Positions 29,082 through 38,289 of a stretch of DNA of 64,000 nucleotides are shown here, one piece after another. Both the position numbers and the translations under genes were made by a program. This DNA comes from Aureispira sp. CCB-E. Its GTDB lineage: Bacteria > Bacteroidota > Bacteroidia > Chitinophagales > Saprospiraceae. Below the pieces are notes generated by a model. It ran no database searches and had not been told where the DNA came from. It saw nothing but the letters and a program-made list of their open reading frames with translations. Numbering within the stretch: position 1 is the first letter of the stretch; every line of letters begins with the position of its first letter. Location of the stretch: NCBI RefSeq assembly GCF_031326345.1, contig NZ_CP133671.1, forward strand, positions 2,480,001 to 2,544,000, read 5' to 3'.

Positions 29082-30152
29082 ATGAAATTAGGGAAATTTT
29101 TTACATTTATTATTATAGCACTTGTTGCTAATCTTAACTCTGCGCAAGCGCAAGACATCCACTTCTCACAGTTTTACGTGTCAAACCTGACCTTAAATCC
29201 TGCTACGACAGGGGTGATGAGTTGCCAAATGCGTGTGTCTGCTATTTATAGAAATCAGTGGGCAAGTGTGATGGGTGACAATGCTTTTAATACTTTTGGT
29301 CTTGGGGTGGAAGGAAAATTTGAAGCAGGAAACAAAGATTTTGTAGGGGCTGGATTGTCCGTATGGGTCGATAGAGCGGGGGCATCTGCATTTACTGCGG
29401 TACAGGCTAGCTTATCTGGTTCTTATTTGAAAAAGATTGGCGGAAGACGTTCAAATGAGCACTTCTTAGTAGCTGGAGGTCAAGTAGGCTTTGTACAACG
29501 CAGTATTCGTATTGATCAATTGCGTTGGGGAACTAATTGGGATGGAACTAGTTTTAATGGTTCTTTGCCAGACAATGAGAGTATTTTTAATAGTACTTTA
29601 GCTGTGGCAGATGTCAGTGCAGGTCTTTTATGGTTTAGTGCTTTAGATAAAGATAATAAGAGCAATGTTTATGCAGGAATTGGATTCCAACATTTGACAA
29701 AAGCAAATTTGTCATTTATGAATCCAGGTTCAGAACCTCTTTTCACAAGATTCACTATTCATGGTGGGGCAGAAGCTCGTATTGCTCGCCGTTTGGCAAT
29801 TGTACCTAACTTTGCTGTAATGGTTCAAGGTCCTTCTACACAAATGAATATTGGTACAGGAGTGAAATTTGATTTCAGTAAAAAATCGCAATCTAGCCAA
29901 GCATTTACAATAGGGGCATATGTTCGTGGTGCCAATCAAGCACAGGTAAACACAGATCAAGGAACTTTTGGTGTAGATGCGATTGTTGCTTTGTTGCGTT
30001 TGCGTTTTGGAGGCTCTCATATTGGGTTGAGTTATGATATTAATGTATCTAAATTGGCAGCTGCAACAAATGGAAATGGTGCATTTGAATTTTCTTATGT
30101 TTACACACTTTGTAATAGCAGAGGTCGTCGTTTGGGATGTCCTACTTTCTAA
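29082..30152 (+). CDS. PorP/SprF family T9SS outer-membrane protein
   Basis: The 356-residue protein from ATG 29082 has a signal peptide MKLGKFFTFIIIALVANLNSA. It then carries the family hallmark QDIHFSQFYVSNLTLNPATTGV and a beta-barrel with IYRNQWASV, ending in an aromatic residue. An upstream TTG at 29031 would put 17 residues before the signal peptide, so ATG is preferred. In Flavobacterium, SprF is encoded just downstream of sprB and is needed for SprB to reach the surface; related proteins are thought to anchor type B cargo with the CHU_C domain. This gene follows the giant SprB-repeat gene by 168 nt and is its likely partner. Confidence 0.93.
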   Translation: MKLGKFFTFIIIALVANLNSAQAQDIHFSQFYVSNLTLNPATTGVMSCQMRVSAIYRNQWASVMGDNAFNTFGLGVEGKFEAGNKDFVGAGLSVWVDRAGASAFTAVQASLSGSYLKKIGGRRSNEHFLVAGGQVGFVQRSIRIDQLRWGTNWDGTSFNGSLPDNESIFNSTLAVADVSAGLLWFSALDKDNKSNVYAGIGFQHLTKANLSFMNPGSEPLFTRFTIHGGAEARIARRLAIVPNFAVMVQGPSTQMNIGTGVKFDFSKKSQSSQAFTIGAYVRGANQAQVNTDQGTFGVDAIVALLRLRFGGSHIGLSYDINVSKLAAATNGNGAFEFSYVYTLCNSRGRRLGCPTF

Positions 30153-30170
30153 TAGTTGAAATATAAATCT

Positions 30171-30233
30171 TAAGTAATCGTTCAAAAAAAATAATCCCAT
30201 TTTTTGTTCTTATTTTTTCTGACCACTTACTTA
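30171..30233. repeat. MITE-like short element, copy 1
   Basis: A 63-bp element whose ends are inverted copies: 21 nt at each end (30171-30191 and 30213-30233) match at 17 positions. The left end starts TAAGTAATCGTTCA; the right end is TTTTTTCTGACCACTTACTTA. The same pair of ends bounds 56060-56221, and a single right end lies at 61891-61912. Confidence 0.5.
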
Positions 30234-30237
30234 TTAC

Positions 30238-30279
30238 AAAAAAGAACGCCTTTCGAATTTTCGAAAGGCGTTCTTTTTT
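30238..30279. terminator. Strong bidirectional terminator
   Basis: Perfect 19-nt inverted repeat (30238-30256 and 30261-30279) with a 4-nt loop, A-tract on one side and T-tract on the other. It separates the plus-strand PorP/SprF gene from the convergent membrane-protein gene. Confidence 0.93.
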
Positions 30280-30342
30280 GTAGGGACATCGCATAGGAAT
30301 TGCCTCAGTACTTCGTGTATTTTTTGTGAAAAACTATATTGC

Positions 30343-31008
30343 CTAAGACAAAATAAAAAATAGAATAAGTAGAAGATTAATAGGCAGTAAAAGCTTCGTC
30401 CAGAACGGAAAAGCTTTGGTAGGAATTGTTTGCATAAAGCGATCTATTTTTAAGGTTAACTGTTGGGTTAGTTCTTTGGGAGTAGTGGTGTTTTTCATCC
30501 AATTCGTATCAAGGAACAAAACCCAATCTTTGATAGGAGTAAGCTTCAGAAAAAAGGCAACAATTTTAGCTAGAGGAGTTGGTAACGTGTGTATTTGGGC
30601 ATTGAGCCAATAAAAAGCCTTGTCTTCGATGCAATCACTTTCTTTGGCGGCTTGTTTTAAATTACCTGCAATTTCGTATTGAAGCTGCTTTTTTTTCTCC
30701 CATACTAATTCTGTTAATAATTCAGCAAGTGAGGGAATCCATTTTTTTAGCAATTTATTATACAGCCAACTATAGGTTCTCGATACACTATATTGTATAG
30801 CAATTATCATATAAGAAAAAACGGAAAATAAGACGATTATTACAGTAGTATTAGCAATTTGAGTATTGCTCCATTCTTCTTGTTTTGCCAGCCAAGTCAG
30901 CATCAGCAAACAATTTAAAATACTTCCAGCAACTAAGATTATTATGAAAGTAATAAACGTATATAAAATGAGATAGGAGGCTTGGGGGACAGAATCGGAA
31001 TCGTGCAT
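30343..31008 (-). CDS. Membrane protein of unknown function
   Basis: The 221-residue protein has two N-terminal membrane segments (about 12-39 and 52-74), a charged central region of about 125 residues and a C-terminal hydrophobic segment (202-220). The central part, with EKKKQLQYEIAGNLKQAA and WVLFLDTNW, is probably cytoplasmic or membrane-peripheral. I do not recognise a family. It lies downstream of the nuclease-helicase gene on the same strand, separated by 108 nt that hold a dispersed repeat, so co-transcription is uncertain. Confidence 0.65.
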   Translation of the reverse strand: MHDSDSVPQASYLILYTFITFIIILVAGSILNCLLMLTWLAKQEEWSNTQIANTTVIIVLFSVFSYMIIAIQYSVSRTYSWLYNKLLKKWIPSLAELLTELVWEKKKQLQYEIAGNLKQAAKESDCIEDKAFYWLNAQIHTLPTPLAKIVAFFLKLTPIKDWVLFLDTNWMKNTTTPKELTQQLTLKIDRFMQTIPTKAFPFWTKLLLPINLLLILFFILS

Positions 31009-31031
31009 ATATGTTAGTTTAATATTAGTTC

Positions 31032-31095
31032 ACTTCGTGAGTGCTTTGCTTTTAATTAACTTTATTGCTCCTGACGGTCGTGAGCTTGCGCAGCT
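31032..31095. repeat. Dispersed intergenic repeat, copy A
   Basis: A 64-nt stretch beginning ACTTCGTGAG and containing CGGTCGTGAGCT matches the reverse complement of 50106-50169 at 50 of 64 positions without gaps. It lies in the spacer upstream of the 30343 gene. Confidence 0.75.
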
Positions 31096-31116
31096 AAGTA
31101 CTATTATTAATAAATA

Positions 31117-34100
31117 TTAAGGATTGACGCATCGTTCTTGTATCCAGTCAATTAAGGCAGCATAACGCTTATCTAAACGCATTAGGTGCTCGTTTCCAAT
31201 TAAAATTAAATGCCTGCGGGCTCTTGTGAGGGCAACATTTAGCTTTCGATCTACAACCTCGTCATCAGATAAGGAGATGACGCTTTCTAGTTGGTAGGCA
31301 TCATTGAGACAAAGTGAGATGATAATAATTTCTCGAGCACCGCCTTGATAACGTTCGACCGTATCAATGGTACAATTTTCATAATCTTGCCCATATTGAG
31401 TTAAAACACTTCTTATCTGGGCAATTTGCGCTCTAAAAGGTGTAATGACTCCAACATCTTCAGGCTTGAGTGTTTGATTATTGGCTTTGTAAATAGCATT
31501 AAAACTGTTAATAATCTTGCCAACCATTTGGGCTTCATCCAAATTCGTTTTAGGGTTTCTAAAGCGGTTAATGGTGCTGTTAAAAAATAACATTCTGTTG
31601 CGAGTTAAGAGTTGTTCTAGTTCGCTTGAATTAGGGGGCAACTGATAGTTTAAGGTCTCCTTTTGCCAAACACTAATAGGAAGTTCTTCAGGTAGTAATT
31701 TAAGTTCATTATTATAAAAATATTTGCTTGGAAAACGGCAAATATCCTCGTGCATACGTCCTTGGTGGTGCAGTTGATCAAATGCCCAAGTCCACTTATT
31801 TTTTTCAGCTTGATTATACAATCTTTCAAATAATGAGTTGCGCCTATTGTATAGACCAATTTCGTTCAAAGCTTTATTGTCTACTGCCGAACGCGTTTTT
31901 TCTTGCAAGACAACCGCAGGCAATTGCTTGTGATCACCAATTAGCACAAAACGTTTGAAATAGGGAAGCATACCAATCAACATTGGTTCTAGAATTTGAG
32001 AGGCCTCATCAATAATTGCAGTATCAAATTGCTTTAACTGTAGCAAGCTTGCTTTGCTTGCAATAGAGGCTACGGTAGAGACAAAAATTCGATGAGAAAC
32101 AATTTTTTGCACTAAATCTTTTCGTTTACTAATATCTTTCGTTTGCTCTGAAAATAATCGACCATGAAAATGTGGATGTGTCGAGTATTTGGAGCCAATA
32201 CGGAGGTAGTCCTCCTCTGCAAAGTCATGAATAGCCTCACAAATTTCATCAACAGCTCGATTGGTATACGCTAATAATAGAATTTGTTCTTGGGTATTTG
32301 TCAATAAATAACGCACCATTTCCGCCAGCATAAACTTCGTTTTCCCTGTGCCAGGAGGTCCAACTAGCAAAAAATAATCTTTGGCTGCAATGGCTTTGTG
32401 TAAAACCTTTCTTTGCTCTACACTCAACTGTGGGTTGCCGAGCCGCAATGGCTTGACAGCTACTTCTTGAGGTGGTGTAAGGGTTAATAGCAAATTTCTA
32501 TTATAAGACTTCGTTTTTAGAAAACTGTACAAAGCACGGTATTGAACTTTGAAACTGCTGTCCATCATATCATGCTCGATATGCCAAAACAAATCTTCCT
32601 CAAACAAACTGTGGTTAAATTGACGATAACGCAACTGAACACAGACCGTATCTTCGTCGATATGGGTGATAGACCCTTTAAAAATTTGATCGTTGAGAAC
32701 ATTGTGCCCCGCTTGACGATATGGATAAAATACAATAATATCTCCTTGTCTAAAATTGGCGAGCGGGTTGGTTTGCTTGGTGCGTTGAAAATGAATGAGC
32801 GGTTGTTCGTCACCAGATTTATCTTCTTGAATTTTGAGAAATCCTAGCACTTCAAATGCCTCATTTTTTTCTTCTAAATCACTCAACCATAAAGCTGCTA
32901 AACCATTGCGGTTTTCTTTGCCTGCTTCTCCTGTTTTTGCCAATTGGTGCTCTCTTGCTGTAAAGCTGATAAAATGTAAAAAGTACAATCGTTCAAGGGG
33001 AGAGGCGGTATGAATTGTTTGAGCAAAATTTTGCAAGTCTCTTGCTACAAATCCTTTGGCTCTAGGCAAACGCTCTGGTGCCAACTGGTCTAAGATGGTG
33101 AACACATCTTCCAAGTCTTCTAAATCTAAATCGGCTAATTTTTTTTCAATTGAAATAATATCATTTCTAACTTTTATAGCTTCGTATTGTTGTGATTTGA
33201 ATGGTGGTGCAGGCTTTAGGTGATCGTGGTCTATACCTGAGTATAAAATATAGGTAGGAGAGTTGAGCTTTTTGCCAAAAGTAGAGCGAACGAGCAAATC
33301 ATATAAATTAGTTTGAGTATAGTGATTGTGGCTTAGTCCCAAGTGATTAGGGGCAAAGGGTTTCCCACTTTTTAACTCTATAATCGCTGTTTTATCAGAT
33401 TTAGGGGTAGAATCTTTGTACCAAACATCCAAACGACCTTGGATGCCATATTTTTCAGAATAAAAAGAAGGCTCTAAATAACAGTCTTCAGGAGTAATGT
33501 TATTTTCTTTTAATTTAACCTTTATCGTAGTTTTTAGATTGGTAAAATGTTTTTGACTCTTTCTATAAATTTGCAAAATTTCAGCATCTGTAAACGTGGC
33601 AAATGCTAATGGATTGAGCGCAAAAGCTTTTGGAAAAGTATCTGTAAAGGTAGCATTCGGATCTGTCATTAACTCATCCAAAAAGAAGTTGGCAACATTT
33701 CCTAACATCAACGGGATGGAGTAGGAAAACGGGAGAAATTTTTTGAGTAAATACAAATCGGCTGCGGCTCCAAAGTTCTGAAAGCACTCTGATATACTAC
33801 TGACATCCACCATATAATCTGGCTCGATGACAAAAGCATGCGGAATATAAATGCCTTTTGAATTAATAACAACATCAATTAAATTCAATGTAACATGGTT
33901 GTGAAAGTTTTGTTGAATGCTATGAATAGTAGAATTAAAATTCTCATTATGTCCCGTTACATTATATTGTACATGGATGGTCGTATCAGGTTGGGCAAAA
34001 GGCTTGCATATCAGCCATTCTTGTTTGCGGTCGGCATCAACCACCATGACTCGACATTCATCCAATCGCTCTACTTGCTCAATAGGATTGTTGTGTTCGG

Positions 34101-34488
34101 TTCGATCTTCAAAATCATCAACGAGTGCTTTTAGTGTTGGAGTGGCAGACGTTTGGCAAAATGCGGCAATAGCATAAGTAGCCGTTTTTAAACTTGTTAA
34201 ATAATCGTTTTCTGCAAAGTTAGCTTTGTTGGCCAGAACTGCTTTCTTTTTTTTTCGAACTTGATGAATACGCCATTGTAAGGCATTGCTAATTTGATGC
34301 TCATGAGAGGCAAAGGCAATGCGAGATAACATGGTTGTGAAAGGAATATTTTTACTTCTCGTGATGTCCACAAAGAAGGAAGTTAATAAACGATCTAATG
34401 CGGCAATTTTATCATTATAAGAAGTATTTAGTGCATGTATTTTTTCAAATTCTCTAAAAAGTAAGTTAGCTAACTGTGGATTTTTCAT
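31117..34488 (-). CDS. Dna2-like PD-(D/E)XK nuclease fused to SF1 helicase
   Basis: Single protein of 1,123 residues. About residues 340-400 show a RecB/Cas4-type nuclease core: GIQGRLDVW, AIIELKSGKP and a following QTNLYDLL. The C-terminal half is an SF1B helicase of the Dna2/UPF1 group: Walker A GPPGTGKT (near 705), IIDEASQ, LIGDHKQLPAV, VERYQGGAREIIIIS and NVALTRARRHLILIGN. The order nuclease-then-helicase is that of eukaryotic Dna2. No Fe-S cysteine cluster is obvious. Likely roles are DNA end processing, replication-fork repair or defence against foreign DNA; the neighbours do not decide between them. An alternative would be an RNA/DNA helicase with a decayed nuclease, but the key acidic residues and the lysine look intact. 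Confidence 0.85.
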   Translation of the reverse strand: MKNPQLANLLFREFEKIHALNTSYNDKIAALDRLLTSFFVDITRSKNIPFTTMLSRIAFASHEHQISNALQWRIHQVRKKKKAVLANKANFAENDYLTSLKTATYAIAAFCQTSATPTLKALVDDFEDRTEHNNPIEQVERLDECRVMVVDADRKQEWLICKPFAQPDTTIHVQYNVTGHNENFNSTIHSIQQNFHNHVTLNLIDVVINSKGIYIPHAFVIEPDYMVDVSSISECFQNFGAAADLYLLKKFLPFSYSIPLMLGNVANFFLDELMTDPNATFTDTFPKAFALNPLAFATFTDAEILQIYRKSQKHFTNLKTTIKVKLKENNITPEDCYLEPSFYSEKYGIQGRLDVWYKDSTPKSDKTAIIELKSGKPFAPNHLGLSHNHYTQTNLYDLLVRSTFGKKLNSPTYILYSGIDHDHLKPAPPFKSQQYEAIKVRNDIISIEKKLADLDLEDLEDVFTILDQLAPERLPRAKGFVARDLQNFAQTIHTASPLERLYFLHFISFTAREHQLAKTGEAGKENRNGLAALWLSDLEEKNEAFEVLGFLKIQEDKSGDEQPLIHFQRTKQTNPLANFRQGDIIVFYPYRQAGHNVLNDQIFKGSITHIDEDTVCVQLRYRQFNHSLFEEDLFWHIEHDMMDSSFKVQYRALYSFLKTKSYNRNLLLTLTPPQEVAVKPLRLGNPQLSVEQRKVLHKAIAAKDYFLLVGPPGTGKTKFMLAEMVRYLLTNTQEQILLLAYTNRAVDEICEAIHDFAEEDYLRIGSKYSTHPHFHGRLFSEQTKDISKRKDLVQKIVSHRIFVSTVASIASKASLLQLKQFDTAIIDEASQILEPMLIGMLPYFKRFVLIGDHKQLPAVVLQEKTRSAVDNKALNEIGLYNRRNSLFERLYNQAEKNKWTWAFDQLHHQGRMHEDICRFPSKYFYNNELKLLPEELPISVWQKETLNYQLPPNSSELEQLLTRNRMLFFNSTINRFRNPKTNLDEAQMVGKIINSFNAIYKANNQTLKPEDVGVITPFRAQIAQIRSVLTQYGQDYENCTIDTVERYQGGAREIIIISLCLNDAYQLESVISLSDDEVVDRKLNVALTRARRHLILIGNEHLMRLDKRYAALIDWIQERCVNP

Positions 34489-35072
34489 CAGTAAGTTGGT
34501 TGGTCAAGCAAGTAAGTGAATGTCTTGAATAAAGAATAAGCAAATGGTCAAAAAAATATATCCTAAAAATAGTTCTTTTTTAGGGGACACGTTTGAACAA
34601 TTACTTAATAGCATAGATCAGACACTTTTGCAAAAATAAGGGATTAAAACAAAGAAATGTAGTTCTAGCATAGGAGTTTTATTTCTTTTTTGGAGCAGAG
34701 ATATTTTAGTGCAGTACCCTATCATCTAAAATTTATGGAGTGCGTTTTGTAGATCAATAGTTCGTTGAAACCACGCAGTAGCAGCGAAGCTAAACTTTAT
34801 TAGTTTGATAATTAATAAGTTGCATCTTCGTTGTGTTTTGTATTAAAACTTTGATTATCAAGCTAATATAAATGTGCTTTTTTATCTTTTTGGTAAAAAA
34901 GTAAAAAAGCAACGAACTACTAGTAGATAGTAAACATTGTTATTTCAAGAATAAAAGGTTATTTTTCATTGTAAGAGGAAGTGGAATAAAAATTGAGGCT
35001 ATTAAGAATTTCTAACCAACTAGTTAACCCTCTTTATATCAAGGTGTTTGCTATCTAAAATTATAATGTATA
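34489..35072. other. 584-nt spacer with a dispersed repeat
   Basis: Divergent spacer between the helicase and hydrolase genes. It is AT-rich, carries dispersed repeat copy B (34751-34796) and no convincing reading frame. I could not pick a confident promoter for either gene. Confidence 0.5.
34751..34796. repeat. Dispersed intergenic repeat, copy B
   Basis: 34751-34788 (AGATCAATAGTTCGTTGAAA then CCACGCAGTAGCAGCGAA) matches 50065-50102 with 3 mismatches in 38. 34769-34796 also matches the reverse complement of 49815-49842 with 4 mismatches in 28. Confidence 0.75.
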
Positions 35073-36365
35073 ATGCGAATTGTATACTTCATATTCTTTC
35101 TTTTGAATAGCTTTTTGTTGATGGCTCAATCTTCGACACCAATTCTTGTTAGTTACGAACTAGTAACAACTTACACAAAGGAGGCTTTGCAGCAAAAATG
35201 GAAAGAACAAGGAGTGCCACAAGCAGTTGCCCCTGTTCGCTATAGCATAGATGTTTATGAAATTATCTATAGAACAAAGTGGCATGATGGCAGTACCATC
35301 CAAGCTTCTGGTTTGTATTTTGTGCCAATAGATACTACAAAAGAGGAGCGTATGCCTATGGTTTGTTATCATCATGGTACGCAAATTAAAAGAGACCGAA
35401 AGGTGCGATTGGGAGGGGAACAAGCTATCTGTGTTGGATTTGCAGCGGATGGCTATTTAGTTGCTCGTCCTGACTACATCGGTTTAGGTAAAGGAGAGAA
35501 GAAGCACTTATACCATCATGTGCCAACCCAAAGCGGTGCTTCTATGGATTTGCTTCGAGCAATAAAAGAGCTAAATCCTAGAATTGGTGTTGTGCAAAAT
35601 GATTTATTGTTTGCAACAGGATATTCTCAAGGAGGCCATGCTACCATGGGATTTCATAAAACGGTGCAAGAAGCTTATAGCGATGAGTTTAAAATTACAG
35701 CTTCAGCTCCTATGTCGGGGGCATATGACTTGGCTGGTGTACAAGAAGAAACTATGTTCAAAGAGTATTCACATCCTGGTTATCTGCCTTATTTGTTCTT
35801 TTCCTTTCAGGAAGTGTATGGTTTTTATGAGAATATTTCGGAAATTTTTAAAGCGCCATATGATACAATTTTACCGCCTTTATACAAGGGAAAACATTCC
35901 ATGGGATATATTAATCGATTGATTCCTAGTGTCCCTAAGGATGTAATTCGCCCTGAAGTTGTAGAGCAATATTTAGCAAACGATGATTTCCCATTTAAAA
36001 AAGCATTAAGAGAAAATAGCGTACACGACTGGAAACCAGAACAGCCTGTATTACTTTGTTACTGCCAAGCAGATGAACAGGTAAGTTATAAAAATTCTTT
36101 GGTGGCTTATGAACAAATGAAGGCTAATGGTAGTGAATTGGTGCGTATCAAGCATGTTAACAAGCATCTTGGGCACAACGATTGTGCTATGTTTGCGGTC
36201 ATGCATACCAAAATGTTTTTTGATAGTTTCCGAAAGGGAAGCAAAAAGGGAAATGCGGGACCTTTGACAAAACGTTTTTTAATTGGAATAGGAAAGTCTA
36301 GCGTTGCTAAAAAAGCCAAAAAACGTCGTAGATTAAGAGCAAAAGCTTTGGCTACTCAAGAGTGA
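35073..36365 (+). CDS. Secreted alpha/beta hydrolase (lipase/esterase-like)
   Basis: The 430-residue protein starts with a signal peptide MRIVYFIFFLLNSFLLMAQ. The alpha/beta-hydrolase core has CYHHGT near the oxyanion loop, the nucleophile elbow GYSQGG, LLCYCQADEQV (likely acid region) and KHLGHNDC (likely catalytic His). It resembles the secretory-lipase/PF03583-like and prolyl-oligopeptidase-type esterases; the substrate is unknown. The last 25 residues are strongly basic (KKAKKRRRLRAKA), which is odd for an exported enzyme and might help bind surface polyanions or nucleic acid. No T9SS C-terminal domain is visible. The 36428 gene follows closely. Confidence 0.8.
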   Translation: MRIVYFIFFLLNSFLLMAQSSTPILVSYELVTTYTKEALQQKWKEQGVPQAVAPVRYSIDVYEIIYRTKWHDGSTIQASGLYFVPIDTTKEERMPMVCYHHGTQIKRDRKVRLGGEQAICVGFAADGYLVARPDYIGLGKGEKKHLYHHVPTQSGASMDLLRAIKELNPRIGVVQNDLLFATGYSQGGHATMGFHKTVQEAYSDEFKITASAPMSGAYDLAGVQEETMFKEYSHPGYLPYLFFSFQEVYGFYENISEIFKAPYDTILPPLYKGKHSMGYINRLIPSVPKDVIRPEVVEQYLANDDFPFKKALRENSVHDWKPEQPVLLCYCQADEQVSYKNSLVAYEQMKANGSELVRIKHVNKHLGHNDCAMFAVMHTKMFFDSFRKGSKKGNAGPLTKRFLIGIGKSSVAKKAKKRRRLRAKALATQE

Positions 36366-36427
36366 GTTGGATAATAGAAGGGAGCATTAACAACAATGAA
36401 TACTCAAAGAACGGAAATTATCAAGTG

Positions 36428-37018
36428 ATGAAACTAGTGCTTAGAATATCTTTATTTTGTTTAATAATTGTAGGGATTCTTGTTTCTCTTTTTGGACGTA
36501 GTTACTTTTATAAACACCCGTCAGTAGATGAAATTGTCAAAGAATTAAATCAAAATAAGGGAACTTCTGAGTGTGCTCAAGGCTTTGATACACTTGCTTA
36601 TTTAAGAAAACTAAATTTGAGGGAGGAGGTTAATGAACTAGAAAATACTGTGGGTGAAAAACTAGATACATTCATTTTGCAAAATATGGCATTTGCTTGT
36701 TTTTGTCCCAGTTGGTTGAAAGTCAATAGTCTCAAGGGGGGCAATTATTATAAATATGGTTATTATTTGAAACCTGCTAGTGAAAATTTAACATTGCCCG
36801 ATTGTTTTAGGGCAGGAACTATTATTACTTTTGTTGGTAAAGTATCTCATAGAGAATCAGTTGATGAATATGAACAGGGAAATGAACTAACGTATTATTA
36901 TTATAAGATTCACCGCCCATACTTTATTTGGGGAGAGCGATGCTTTGATGAGTATGTTGTGAATGCATTTGATGAAATAGATAGTATTTATTTGCCTAGG
37001 CAAATAGTGGTTGAGTAA
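36428..37018 (+). CDS. Membrane-anchored protein of unknown function
   Basis: From ATG 36428 the product is 196 residues with one N-terminal membrane segment (KLVLRISLFCLIIVGILVSL) and an extracytoplasmic domain. A GTG at 36362 overlaps the hydrolase stop by four bases but would place 22 hydrophilic residues before the anchor, so it is less likely. The domain contains FCPSWLKVNS and YYYYKIHRPYFIWGERCFDEY. I do not recognise it. The close spacing suggests co-transcription with the hydrolase. Confidence 0.6.
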   Translation: MKLVLRISLFCLIIVGILVSLFGRSYFYKHPSVDEIVKELNQNKGTSECAQGFDTLAYLRKLNLREEVNELENTVGEKLDTFILQNMAFACFCPSWLKVNSLKGGNYYKYGYYLKPASENLTLPDCFRAGTIITFVGKVSHRESVDEYEQGNELTYYYYKIHRPYFIWGERCFDEYVVNAFDEIDSIYLPRQIVVE

Positions 37019-37148
37019 ATAACAACAAAATACAAGTATATAGAAATAATCTGGTACAAGGTATTTATATCTACCAACTGAAAGGAGATCGTAACTTAAT
37101 CTGTACGGGAAAACTGATTGTGAAATAAGGGATAAACCATAATTTTGT

Positions 37149-37179
37149 ATCGGGAACATAGGTCACCTATGTTCCCGAT
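37149..37179. terminator. Hairpin between convergent genes
   Basis: Perfect 14-bp stem (37149-37162 and 37166-37179) with a 3-nt loop in the spacer between the 36428 gene and the convergent M23 peptidase gene. T-tracts are weak on both sides. Confidence 0.75.
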
Positions 37180-37203
37180 TATCAGTTTTATATCAAAAAA
37201 CAC

Positions 37204-38145
37204 CTACTTGTCAAACAAAAACTCTGTGCTAGATCCATTCGATTTTAATAACATACAATGAGCATGAGGCGATTGAGCACCTGTGCCGCCTAGTTTTGCG
37301 ATTGGTTGCCCCGCAGATACATAATCATTTCTTTGTACCAATGGTTGCGACTGAATGTGACCATACATAAATCTCACATAAGAACTACCGTAGTCTTGTC
37401 GAACAATAATTTGATAAGCCGTTCCATAGCTTGTAGAATAAGTGCTAATGTTTTCTACTCTTCCATCGACAGGCGATTGTAGTATTCTTCCATTATCAGC
37501 AGAAGTACCACCATGAAGCCAATTCCAATTCCAATCTTGACTATAATAATGATTTCCTGTATGTGCATAACAACCATGCCCACAATCCATCGTCCATAGT
37601 TTTTGATCACTCCAAGAAGACCCATCTTCTTCGCCAAATGGCCATAGAAGGTGACTAATTCCATTGGTATTAATTCTTACTTTTGTATTATCCACATAAG
37701 AACTCCATCCAAATAAATCTTGATTGTTATTACTGACATATCGCCAGTACCAATGCCCTGCTAATGGTAACGAGCTATACCAGTACCACATATTGCCATT
37801 ACTATGTCTGATCATAGTTGCATAGTAAGTTTGGTGATTAGGACCATAAAGACGAACTTTAGGGGGCGAAGATAAACTACCATTGTCTGTAATAATCCAA
37901 ACATATCTAAATCCAGGGTCTTTGACAATTTTGTCATTAAAAGGACCTCGATATGGAGTGAGAGAACTTCTTGATGTGTGCCGTGACATAGAGTCAATGA
38001 TATTGTTGACGGTTCGATCTAATTGACTACTTTTTAAGTGTAGAATCTCCTGATTAACTGGGCTCTTTTGCAAGGACTCTTTTTCACAAGAAAGAACACA
38101 AAGAATAATAGATAAACTGAATGCTAAAATTGCTAACTTTTTCAT
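37204..38145 (-). CDS. M23 family metallopeptidase lipoprotein
   Basis: The 313-residue protein has a lipoprotein signal (lipobox VLSC, lipidated C20). Residues 70-165 form a beta-rich N-terminal region. The LasA/lysostaphin-type zinc peptidase domain (about 185-313) shows HTGNHYYSQDW (His ligand and D204), YGH (H263) and PHAHC (H294, H296). Such enzymes cut peptidoglycan cross-bridges or glycine-rich proteins. Here it is probably anchored to the outer membrane and may act in wall remodelling or on other bacteria. It sits directly downstream of a LytTR response-regulator gene on the same strand, 144 nt away, so it might be a target of that system. Confidence 0.88.
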   Translation of the reverse strand: MKKLAILAFSLSIILCVLSCEKESLQKSPVNQEILHLKSSQLDRTVNNIIDSMSRHTSRSSLTPYRGPFNDKIVKDPGFRYVWIITDNGSLSSPPKVRLYGPNHQTYYATMIRHSNGNMWYWYSSLPLAGHWYWRYVSNNNQDLFGWSSYVDNTKVRINTNGISHLLWPFGEEDGSSWSDQKLWTMDCGHGCYAHTGNHYYSQDWNWNWLHGGTSADNGRILQSPVDGRVENISTYSTSYGTAYQIIVRQDYGSSYVRFMYGHIQSQPLVQRNDYVSAGQPIAKLGGTGAQSPHAHCMLLKSNGSSTEFLFDK

Positions 38146-38289
38146 AGTATTGTATTTAAGTGTATAATAATGTCAACTCAAACATATACTATTAAAGTTT
38201 ATGAATAAAGCAAAACTCATCGAGTGAGGATGAAACGCATTGAAAATTTTGATATTTTATTCAGTGATGTTTTGTGTGCGTTTTTAGAG

